From Rhizobiaceae bacterium (GTDB lineage Bacteria > Pseudomonadota > Alphaproteobacteria > Rhizobiales > Rhizobiaceae): a stretch of 64,000 nt of DNA. The position numbers and the translations under genes were made by a program. Shown here one piece after another: positions 35,324 to 41,752 of the stretch; the first letter of the stretch is position 1; every line of letters starts with the position of its first letter. The DNA lies in the NCBI GenBank assembly GCA_023953845.1, contig JAMLJC010000001.1:4040501-4104500 (forward strand), read 5' to 3'. Under the pieces are notes generated by a model. The model did no database searches. It was given only the letters and a program-made list of their open reading frames with translations, and was not told where the DNA came from.

Positions 35324-35796
35324 TGGAAAACATTCGCCCCATTAAGACCGAAGCCGATTACGAATGGGCCGTCGCCGAGATCACCAAGTATTTTGAGAAC
35401 GAGCCCGAGGTAGGTTCCCCTGACGGTGATCGTTTTGACGTGCTCGCCACCCTGATCGAGGCATACGAGGACAAGAACTATCCGATCGAGATGCCCGATC
35501 CGGTCGAGGTCATCAACGCGCACATGGAGTTGAAGGGGCTGAAGCGTGCGGACCTTGCCGCGTTGATCGGTTCCAAGTCGCGCGCTTCCGAAGTCCTACA
35601 CCGGAGGCGCCGGCTGACCCTAGAGATGGTCCACAAGCTCAATCATGAATGGCATATTCCAGCCGACGTGCTCGTCGTTCCCTACCATCTCGTCAATGAT
35701 GATGAGCGAAGCCACGGCGCGCCGTTCTTGACCCGACTAGGCGAAGAGAAAGCACGCGACGCAGGCGAGCGCCACCCACGGCAAAGTCGCGCATAG
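35323..35796 (+). CDS. higA: HigA family antitoxin
   Basis: 157 aa. N-terminal toxin-binding helix region and an XRE-type helix-turn-helix (MELKGLKRADLAALIGSKSR, VLHRRRRLTLEMVHKLNHEW, about 68-115). It neutralises HigB and represses the operon. The protein runs about 30 residues past the usual IPADVLVVPYHL end (DDERSHGAPFLTRLGEEK onward), and this tail overlaps the 3' end of a minus-strand ORF, so the tail may be a read-through after loss of the original stop. Confidence 0.88.
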   Translation: MENIRPIKTEADYEWAVAEITKYFENEPEVGSPDGDRFDVLATLIEAYEDKNYPIEMPDPVEVINAHMELKGLKRADLAALIGSKSRASEVLHRRRRLTLEMVHKLNHEWHIPADVLVVPYHLVNDDERSHGAPFLTRLGEEKARDAGERHPRQSRA

Positions 35797-35919
35797 CACC
35801 CTGACTAGCAGTCGTTTCGCGAGGTAGAAGGCGCGGCCGGCCGCAAAGCCGACGCCGAATGCCGCAGCGCGTCTTGCCGGTGTGTCGGAGCATTCCTTGA
35901 CGATGGGAACGGAGCGCAT
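35737..35919 (-). CDS. Small membrane protein, 60 aa
   Basis: MRSVPIVKECSDTPARRAAA start and a C-terminal hydrophobic helix (LLVRVLCATLPWVALACVAC). It begins 3 bp after the stop of the 67-aa ORF upstream on the same strand, so they may form a pair. Its last 60 bp are antisense to higA. No ribosome-binding site stands out; coding status moderate. Confidence 0.4.
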   Translation of the reverse strand: MRSVPIVKECSDTPARRAAAFGVGFAAGRAFYLAKRLLVRVLCATLPWVALACVACFLFA

Positions 35920-35922
35920 GGC

Positions 35923-36126
35923 TCAGTGCGCCGCGAACCGCGTCCTAAACGCATCGCGGTAGTTGGCGATCATCGCACGCACATAGTGAGGCTCCGTAGT
36001 CCCCGGCATGCTGAAGCCCTTCGGCGCGCGCATATCCTGCCCAATGACCCGGCGGAACTGCTCGACTGGCATCTCCATCACGCCGGCCGCCTCGGTTTCG
36101 CTGATATAGTCGCCTAAACTCGCCAT
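35923..36126 (-). CDS. Small hypothetical protein, 67 aa
   Basis: MASLGDYISETEAAGVMEMP followed by VEQFRRVIGQDMRAPKG: resembles a short HTH-like element protein in which EAAGVMEMPVEQFRRVI would be the helix-turn-helix. Faces the small RHH gene across an AT-rich 148-bp gap. Not assigned to a family. Confidence 0.5.
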   Translation of the reverse strand: MASLGDYISETEAAGVMEMPVEQFRRVIGQDMRAPKGFSMPGTTEPHYVRAMIANYRDAFRTRFAAH

Positions 36127-36274
36127 TGTATTTCTCCAAAATCTGTTTGTTTTCGTTGAGAAAACGATAGCTTCATGCTATGAACAAAGCAAGAACTCTC
36201 TGAAAGGATGGATACAGAAAAAGATCAGCAAAACAAAATTTTTTGTCGAAATATTTGGCGAGGGAAAACAAGAC
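36127..36274. promoter_or_regulatory. AT-rich divergent control region
   Basis: Two inverted repeats, GTTTTC-gttga-GAAAAC (36149-36165) and ATAGC-ttcat-GCTAT (36167-36181), then a poly-T/A stretch. Markedly AT-rich against the window average. Probably holds promoters and operator(s) for the small hypothetical and the RHH/tape-measure unit. Confidence 0.45.
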
Positions 36275-36439
36275 ATGAAAGTGAAACTAATCGAGCAGGT
36301 GGCGGCCAACGTGTCGCCGGACATGCTCGCCGCAATTGACAAGGCCGCAGCGGCGGAGCTTATCTCCAGAGCAACGTGGCTCCGCCGGGCTATCTGGAGC
36401 GCGCTTGAGGATTTGGGGGCGCGAGATGGCCGCGCTTGA
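36275..36439 (+). CDS. Small RHH-like (Arc-type) protein, 54 aa
   Basis: MKVKLIEQVAANVSPDMLAA followed by IDKAAAAELISRATWLRRAI: a beta-strand-like start and two helices in the ribbon-helix-helix pattern. GAGGG lies 10 bases before the ATG. It overlaps the start of the tape-measure gene by 14 bp, so the two are translationally linked. Possibly the regulator of that gene. Confidence 0.6.
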   Translation: MKVKLIEQVAANVSPDMLAAIDKAAAAELISRATWLRRAIWSALEDLGARDGRA

Positions 36440-38393
36440 TGTCGACCTTGTGTTGAAGCTCGTCGACAAGGCGAGCGGTCCAGCGCAAGGCATCATGGCG
36501 CGCATGTTTGGTGGCCGGAACGGGCCGGCCGCGCTCACCGGGCAGTTTGGCGCGGCAGAAGGCGCCATGATGGCGCTCCGTCGCTCCGCAGCGACGTTCG
36601 CCGCCGGAGCGGGCGCCTATTTTGGATTTCAGGCCTTGACCGGCTCGGCGGCCGACTTCCAAAGCCAGTTGACCGCCATTCAGAAAAAGGCCGGCACCAC
36701 GGCCGAAGAGACGCGGAAGATCGGCCAGGATGCCCTTGCGCTCGCCAATTCCGGCGAGCTTGCAACCTCGATCGAGGAAGTCCTTTCCGCCTATGAGCGC
36801 GGCGCGGCGGCTGGCATCCCGCTTGACGAGCTGACCGAGTTCGCGAAGCTCTCCGCGATGGCGGCCGATGCCTTCGAAATGTCGTCGGAAGACGTTGGCA
36901 ACGCGGCGGCTGGCTTCAAGGTCGCGCTCGGCATCCAAATGTCGGAGATGGAGGCATACTTCGGCCTGATCAACAAGCTTGCCGACGCCGGCATCGCCAA
37001 CGAAAGCGACCTGATCAGCTTCCTTGATCGCGCTGGCGCGAACATGAAGCTGTTCGGCCTGTCGGCGGAGCAGGCCGCAGCCTACGCCGCGAGCCTGGCA
37101 AACATCAAAATGGCGCCGGAGACGGGCGCCCGCATGATGAACACGCTGACGAGTAAACTCCTGTCGCCCGGCTCAAAGGCGGCACAGGCGGCGTTGAAGG
37201 GCATCGTCGGCAACGTCGGCGAATTCCAAAAGCTGCTCAAGTCCGACGCGAATGCGGCGCTGGAGCTGTTTCTGAAGAAGGTCGGCGAGCTGGACAAATT
37301 CAAGTCCGCCAAGCTTCTCACGGATTTCATGGGGCAGGGCTTCGCTGACGAAGTCATCCGCATGTCGGCCGCTTATGACGAGCTACAGCGCAACCAGAAG
37401 ATCGCCGCAGATCGTTCGTCGTGGGAAAACTCGCTCCCCGAGACCTACAAGCTCAAGCTTGACGATTTTTGGTCTCAGTGGCAGCTCCTGAAGAATGCGC
37501 TGGAGGCGCTACAAATTCAGCTCGGCGATATGGGGCTACCGGGTCTTACGTCCGGCCTCGGGTCGGCGACCGAACTCGTCAAAGAGATCGGCGAAGGGTT
37601 GGAGAGCTTCAGGGCGCAGATCGACACTGAGGAATTGCAGGCCGCCTCGGCGACCGTCGGAGAGCTGGTGTCGAAGCTTGAAACGCTGCTTGGCATGGGC
37701 GGCGGTGACAATGTCCCGATCATCGCATTCTTCGAGCGCCTCGCCGACCTGACGAATGCCATCTCTGCTGGTGTTGTCGAAGCTCGAAAGACGGCGGAGA
37801 AGTTTGGTCTGATCGAGGCGGAGGCGGAGGCGCCGCAGCAAGCGGCCGACCGCAAAGCCATGATCGCCGATGGGACCGTAAGCGCGGCGGCCATCATTCA
37901 CGAAGGGTTTGGACGCTTCGTCGAGGATTACATCGCCCGCAACGCCGACGGGCAGGCCGCGAAGACCGATAGGCCGACTTATCTCGACGCCACAGGCCGG
38001 CCCGAAAACGACCCGCAACGGCCTGTCGGCGGTGAGCCGCGCCGGTCGCGGTTCGGATACGACGCGCCAGAGCCGCCGGAGGGTCAGCAGCGGGTGATTG
38101 CTGCGGAAGCCACATCGTGGCCTACGGCACCGGCAACGGCCGACGTTGAGGCTTATATGGCCGCTCTTGGTCAAGCGCAGCAAGCCAAGATGAAGGTCGC
38201 GGAGCCGATCGTTACGTCGGCAGATTTGCAGACTGCCGCGTTCATGGCAGGCCTTGCGACGATGGAGAGTGCTGCGCGCGATACCGTCGCGCGCATCAAC
38301 GCAACGCTCGGCTCGATTTCAGCGCCGTCGGTCAGCGGCGGAGGCCAGGTCGGTTCAGCGCTGCGTAGTCACCTTGGCGATGGAGCAAACTGA
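36426..38393 (+). CDS. Phage tail tape-measure protein, TP901 family
   Basis: 655 aa from ATG 36426 (MAALDVDLVLKLVDKASGPA). The TP901 core is recognisable: FQSQLTAIQKKAGTTAEETR, SAYERGAAAGIPLDELTEFA, MSSEDVGNAAAGFKVALG, and FLDRAGANMKLFGLSAEQA. Tape-measure proteins set tail length and line the tail lumen. Short to moderate length for the family. No other tail, head or packaging gene is found in the element. A downstream hairpin (38448-38474) may end the transcript. Confidence 0.88.
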   Translation: MAALDVDLVLKLVDKASGPAQGIMARMFGGRNGPAALTGQFGAAEGAMMALRRSAATFAAGAGAYFGFQALTGSAADFQSQLTAIQKKAGTTAEETRKIGQDALALANSGELATSIEEVLSAYERGAAAGIPLDELTEFAKLSAMAADAFEMSSEDVGNAAAGFKVALGIQMSEMEAYFGLINKLADAGIANESDLISFLDRAGANMKLFGLSAEQAAAYAASLANIKMAPETGARMMNTLTSKLLSPGSKAAQAALKGIVGNVGEFQKLLKSDANAALELFLKKVGELDKFKSAKLLTDFMGQGFADEVIRMSAAYDELQRNQKIAADRSSWENSLPETYKLKLDDFWSQWQLLKNALEALQIQLGDMGLPGLTSGLGSATELVKEIGEGLESFRAQIDTEELQAASATVGELVSKLETLLGMGGGDNVPIIAFFERLADLTNAISAGVVEARKTAEKFGLIEAEAEAPQQAADRKAMIADGTVSAAAIIHEGFGRFVEDYIARNADGQAAKTDRPTYLDATGRPENDPQRPVGGEPRRSRFGYDAPEPPEGQQRVIAAEATSWPTAPATADVEAYMAALGQAQQAKMKVAEPIVTSADLQTAAFMAGLATMESAARDTVARINATLGSISAPSVSGGGQVGSALRSHLGDGAN

Positions 38394-38447
38394 TGGCCGG
38401 GCCTGTGATCACGCTGCTCAGCCAGGCCGCGCGATATTGCAAACCTT

Positions 38448-38490
38448 CCCCGCCTGATGTTCACTCGGGCGGGGATTTCTCGGGGTTTTG
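38448..38490 (+). terminator. Hairpin after the tape-measure gene
   Basis: 10-bp stem (38448-38457 with 38465-38474, one wobble, 7-nt loop), extendable outward through TTGCAAA/TTTTGCAA with bulges, then CGGGGTTTTG. Probable transcription stop; the next gene starts at its right edge. Confidence 0.5.
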
Positions 38491-38492
38491 CA

Positions 38493-38873
38493 ATGAGATT
38501 TGGGATACCCGCGCTGGTCGCGGCTGTGATGGTCGCGCAGTCGGCGATGGCCGACGATCGTGAGGACGCAAAGCTTGTTCGCCAATTCTGCTTCGTATTG
38601 CAGGCGCAAGCGCTCTGCGACGACTTGATCGTCAATATGCAGACCGAGAAGCGGATTGAAGAGGCGATAGGCTTCCAAGTACGCGGTCCCGAAGCGCCTT
38701 TTAACGATAGCTGTTGGGAGGGATTGAACGAGGCTTCGGATCGTGAAAACGAAGCTGGTTTTTGCGAGGCCGTGTGGAGGGATTTTGGCTGCTTTGGCAG
38801 TATCCGTCCCGCTTTGATCATGCAGTCTCCCTTTGGCAATCCGGATGCGGTCACTTGTAAGTTCGTTCCCTGA
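38493..38873 (+). CDS. Exported hypothetical protein
   Basis: 126 aa from ATG 38493. Cleavable signal peptide (MRFGIPALVAAVMVAQSAMA, then DDREDAK). The mature part is about 106 aa with seven cysteines (among them FCF, ALCDD, SCWEG and CKFV), suggesting a disulfide-stabilised periplasmic or secreted protein. No family recognised. Confidence 0.55.
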   Translation: MRFGIPALVAAVMVAQSAMADDREDAKLVRQFCFVLQAQALCDDLIVNMQTEKRIEEAIGFQVRGPEAPFNDSCWEGLNEASDRENEAGFCEAVWRDFGCFGSIRPALIMQSPFGNPDAVTCKFVP

Positions 38874-38889
38874 CGAGGCTTGCCGAGCG

Positions 38890-39261
38890 ATGCAGACATT
38901 CTGGACGGCAACCGTCGTCGCGATACTGGTCTCGCTTGCGGCCTGGCGATGGCCGAACGTGCAGTCCTTCTTGCCGTGTGGCGAACGCCGTCGCGGCGTC
39001 CCTCTGGCTTGCAAGCGGACGCTTTCCCCCGATGGAATGGTGAATGGTGCGCCGGGACAAGATTACCCGATCATCATCCAAGCGCCGGACGTGTGCGGCC
39101 CCGTCATTATGCGCGCAACCTGGGGCTTCGTCCCGCTATGGGCAAAAGAACGTAACGGCTCCGGCAGGCCGCCGCCGATCAACGCGAAGTCGGAGACTGT
39201 CGCGACTAATGGCGTCTTTCGGCACGCCTATGCATCACGTCGCGCCCTTCCGGAGTTCTGA
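38890..39261 (+). pseudogene. SRAP (HMCES/YedK) fragment fused to a membrane-anchor-like N-terminus
   Basis: The last 75 codons match the middle of an SOS-response-associated peptidase: NGAPGQDYPIII, RATWGFVPLWAKERN, and INAKSETVATNGVFRHAYAS. The catalytic Cys2 N-terminus is replaced by a hydrophobic segment (TFWTATVVAILVSLAAW) and the protein stops at RRALPEF, before the expected VPADGFYEW segment with the catalytic Glu and the later His. It cannot be an active SRAP and looks like a recombination remnant. Confidence 0.6.
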
Positions 39262-39265
39262 CCGC

Positions 39266-40303
39266 GTGAACGAACAAGATGAGACGTTGTCAAAGCGACT
39301 TGCGCTTGCCTATGGAGAGGAATGGTCCCTCTTCGTGAGCGAAGACCCCGCATGGCCGGGCGCACAGGCCCTCGGCATGCTAATTTTTCCTTCCGGAGAT
39401 GGAATAGCCGTCTTGGGGCACGCGCCGATTATCGCAACCAGCGGGCCTTTTGCCGTATGTTTCGCAGCCGCTCATAGCGTTGATGCGATACAACTTGATC
39501 AACAGAGGCAGAAGGGATGGTCAGAGTTCAATCTGTCACCAGACTTTCGTTCAAGAAAAACTCGTGTGATCGATGTGTCCAAGAGCGTCTGCTTCTTTGA
39601 TGTCGGAGGATCGGCTCAGACGGCAATGCTCGTCGGCATGCACTACGTTGAGAACTTCGATATCGCCGCTGTAGGAGTTTCGGTCATCGGCGATGCCCGC
39701 CTGCCGCAGCATCGCTTGGCACTTGATCTCACGCCTCCAGAAGTCGGTGAGACCGTTTTCGCTCTGGTGAACGAAATCGCGAGCGTGGACGTTTCCACGA
39801 GCGAGCGGCTTGAAACAGAGATAACGCTTAAATCGCACTGCCGAGTTGGCAAAGTTACCGCTGTTCATGCGAGTGGACCGCTACCCGGCCAAACGATGAC
39901 GTTCCGGACAACCATCCCCGTCACCCCCGGGATGAGTGGAGCGCCGATCTGCCGGCTTCCGGAGACGGCGTCCGGCAAGCTGGCAATCTGCGGTATTGTA
40001 TCCTCCGATATTTCGGCACCCGAGGCGTTTGTAGACCGACGCATTGCTGGCAATTCGACCGCGACGATGATTTGGCCCTCAATGGGGCTGCGCCTCCCGT
40101 TTCGCCTAGACGATGCGCCCGCGCTCGCCTCGTTGGGCGTCGGACTTCAGCTTGGCGCTTTTGACGATCGCACCAAAGCCGGAACATTGACCGTCGAAGA
40201 GAGTGCAGAAGTCACCCGGGTTACCTATATCGATCAGCGGCGTGTCAGACCTCGAGTTTGGACTTACGAATTCACAGGGGAAGGCCGCTTCCTTCGCGAA
40301 TGA
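39266..40303 (+). CDS. Trypsin-like serine protease (chymotrypsin fold)
   Basis: 345 aa from GTG 39266, 4 bp after the SRAP-fragment stop and with GGAG about 10 bases upstream. A catalytic triad fits: H70 (AVCFAAAHSV), D132 (NFDIAAVGV), S224 (TPGMSGAPI), with spacing normal for trypsin-like proteases. No signal peptide is evident, so it should act in the cytoplasm, unlike DegP-type enzymes. No PDZ domain; the C-terminal about 90 residues are of unknown function. Forms a two-gene unit with the next gene at the distal end of the element, a usual place for cargo such as phage defence. Confidence 0.72.
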   Translation: MNEQDETLSKRLALAYGEEWSLFVSEDPAWPGAQALGMLIFPSGDGIAVLGHAPIIATSGPFAVCFAAAHSVDAIQLDQQRQKGWSEFNLSPDFRSRKTRVIDVSKSVCFFDVGGSAQTAMLVGMHYVENFDIAAVGVSVIGDARLPQHRLALDLTPPEVGETVFALVNEIASVDVSTSERLETEITLKSHCRVGKVTAVHASGPLPGQTMTFRTTIPVTPGMSGAPICRLPETASGKLAICGIVSSDISAPEAFVDRRIAGNSTATMIWPSMGLRLPFRLDDAPALASLGVGLQLGAFDDRTKAGTLTVEESAEVTRVTYIDQRRVRPRVWTYEFTGEGRFLRE

Positions 40304-40333
40304 GACCCTTCGGGGTTCGGAGATTTCAAGACT

Positions 40334-41020
40334 TTGGAAAACGAGAACTCCTGTTCGCCAAAGCGCAAACGGCCCCCGAAGCCGACCCTTACGCATGGAG
40401 GTATCGCCTTCGGAAAAGACGGAAGCGTCCGACCACTTCTCTCACGCCTGCCGGACGCGAAAGAAGAGCAAGAGCGTGACGTTCTCCAGTCTTTCGTCGC
40501 CCACTGCTTAGGCAGTGCACTGCCCGCCGGTGCCATCGTAAAGCCCCTTGAGGAAGATGATCACGATGGCGTCGTCGAGGATGTCAGCGGCTCGCGACTG
40601 GCTGTGATCCAACTCACCGAAATAACGCTTCGGGACGTGTGCATCCCGATCACGTGGGAAGAAAGTGCTGGGCATCCGATAATCATGCCGATCTACCCGC
40701 TGTTGCGGAGCGAGGCCAAGTTCATTCCGGCGTCGGCCGAATATCTGTCCTTTCCCCCCGTCAAGACCAAAGAAGCACTCGCTCGAAAGATTGGAAGAAA
40801 GCTCGATCGTCACTATGGAAGCGTAGGCGTGGAGCTATGGCTTGTCGTTTTCACGGTCGCCCCTATTGCGTTTCTCGGAAACGGATGGAAGGCGGGAGTA
40901 TGGCATGAGAGAGACATGGTGCGCGGTGCGAAACAGCTCCTTCGACAGCGGGGGGCCAAGCCATTCGATCGTGTGTTCTACTTCGATCTCGATTTGCGAC
41001 CGCAACAGCTTTGGCCATGA
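40334..41020 (+). CDS. Unrecognised partner of the protease
   Basis: 228 aa from TTG 40334; no ATG or GTG precedes the conserved-looking part, and GGAG lies 12 bases upstream. Polar basic N-terminus (SPKRKRPPKPT), helix with E47, then a beta-hairpin-like segment EDDHDGVVEDVSGSRLAVIQ followed by LTE, distantly reminiscent of PD-(D/E)xK nuclease cores (D...QxTE). The rest has a hydrophobic strand (VGVELWLVVFTVAPIAFLG). 30 bp after the protease stop, same strand. Function unknown; the nuclease idea is weak. Confidence 0.5.
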   Translation: MENENSCSPKRKRPPKPTLTHGGIAFGKDGSVRPLLSRLPDAKEEQERDVLQSFVAHCLGSALPAGAIVKPLEEDDHDGVVEDVSGSRLAVIQLTEITLRDVCIPITWEESAGHPIIMPIYPLLRSEAKFIPASAEYLSFPPVKTKEALARKIGRKLDRHYGSVGVELWLVVFTVAPIAFLGNGWKAGVWHERDMVRGAKQLLRQRGAKPFDRVFYFDLDLRPQQLWP

Positions 41021-41379
41021 GCCGCGATAGGCAAATGCAACCTCGTTGATGGACCGCAGCTACTCCCCGGCCGCCAGCGCCGATAGGCGACGCACCATCC
41101 GCATGGCCTTGCCACTCTGCCGCAGCAATTGCTTATTTCCGGCCTCATACCTTTGCATGCGTCGGCACGGCGATCAGTCGACCGCTGACGTTCAAGCCTA
41201 CCTGGCGGCAAAGCTGTGTCCATGATCGCGAGACCGATACAGTTGGCACCGGAATTGGCACCGGACACCGCGCAACGACACGTGACAACAAGGGACGTTG
41301 GCTAAGTCGACCGCTGGAAAACCACAGATTTCAGGGATGCAAGAGGACGGTAGGGGACGCAAAAAGCCGCAGTTTCCGC
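41021..41379. other. Right end of the element, no supported gene
   Basis: 359 bp between the last cargo gene and attR. Contains the tandem TTGGCACC boxes (41243-41262). On the minus strand a short open stretch near 41060-41160 reads MQRYEAGNKQLLRQSGKAMR and could be the tail of a decayed XRE-type gene; this is speculative. Confidence 0.45.
41243..41262. promoter_or_regulatory. Tandem TTGGCACC boxes inside attR
   Basis: TTGGCACC at 41243-41250 and 41255-41262, 12-bp period, same orientation as the pair inside attL. Putative integrase arm sites. Confidence 0.55.
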
Positions 41380-41420
41380 ATTTTAAGTCCCTTGCGTCTA
41401 CCAGTTTCGCCACGTCCGCG
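41380..41420. repeat. attR: 41-bp direct repeat, 5' half of tRNA-Leu
   Basis: Identical to 28645-28685. It is a truncated tRNA-Leu lacking anticodon 3' side, variable arm and T arm, so not a functional tRNA. The DNA to its right is the original upstream region of the tRNA gene (on the minus strand, CTTCAC and TCTACG about 16 bp apart may be its old promoter). Confidence 0.95.
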
Positions 41421-41616
41421 TGCAGGCTTCGTAGAGGCTTTCATTTGCCGTGTGAAGTGCGAAGGATGGAACGGGAAGGCCGAGCGGTGTCTGCACTGCG
41501 ATGCAACCCCCGGTATCGGAACGACGCACGCCGTGATATGAACCTGTCCGGTCGGGCTGCGAGAATCGGGCGCCTGCCGTTTCAGCTGCAAGAGGAAGGA
41601 CGGAAGGCGAGGACTC

Positions 41617-41745
41617 ATGCGCTATGTCATCGTGATCGTTGCGATCGCCTTCTTCATCATCTGGGACGGCCTGTACAATCAGGGCATCTACCTCGATTAT
41701 TTCATCCTGTTCATCGTCAACATGCTGCGCGCCATTGGACTCTGA
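41617..41745 (+). CDS. Small hydrophobic protein, 42 aa
   Basis: MRYVIVIVAIAFFIIWDGLY then NQGIYLDYFILFIVNMLRAI: almost entirely membrane-embedded, likely one or two helices. GGAAGG and GAGG precede the ATG. Converges on tctA with 7 bp between stops. Conserved-looking small membrane protein of unknown function, on the chromosomal side of attR. Confidence 0.6.
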   Translation: MRYVIVIVAIAFFIIWDGLYNQGIYLDYFILFIVNMLRAIGL

Positions 41746-41752
41746 AGTCGGG

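Larger units (their letters stand above)
28645..41420. mobile_element. tRNA-Leu-integrated element, about 12.7 kb, phage-derived or satellite-like
   Basis: Bounded by perfect 41-bp direct repeats, with a tyrosine integrase gene at the left end next to attL. Contents in order: int, RHH protein, Xis-like, winged-helix protein, DUF6074, serine resolvase, an int-N/Xis-like fusion, two hypotheticals, RHH protein, HigBA, small ORFs, RHH plus tape-measure protein, exported protein, SRAP fragment, trypsin-like protease and partner. No terminase, portal, capsid, lysis, relaxase or conjugation gene is recognisable. Parts, especially 38.5-41 kb and the intergenic stretches, are visibly more AT-rich than the flanks. 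Confidence 0.9.

Noticed and set aside
41380..41420. A second tRNA-Leu
   Set aside because: Only the 5' half is present, without variable arm, T arm or acceptor 3' strand; it is the att repeat.
28645..41420. Integrative conjugative element
   Set aside because: No relaxase, coupling protein or type IV secretion gene is recognisable, so conjugation functions are not supported.
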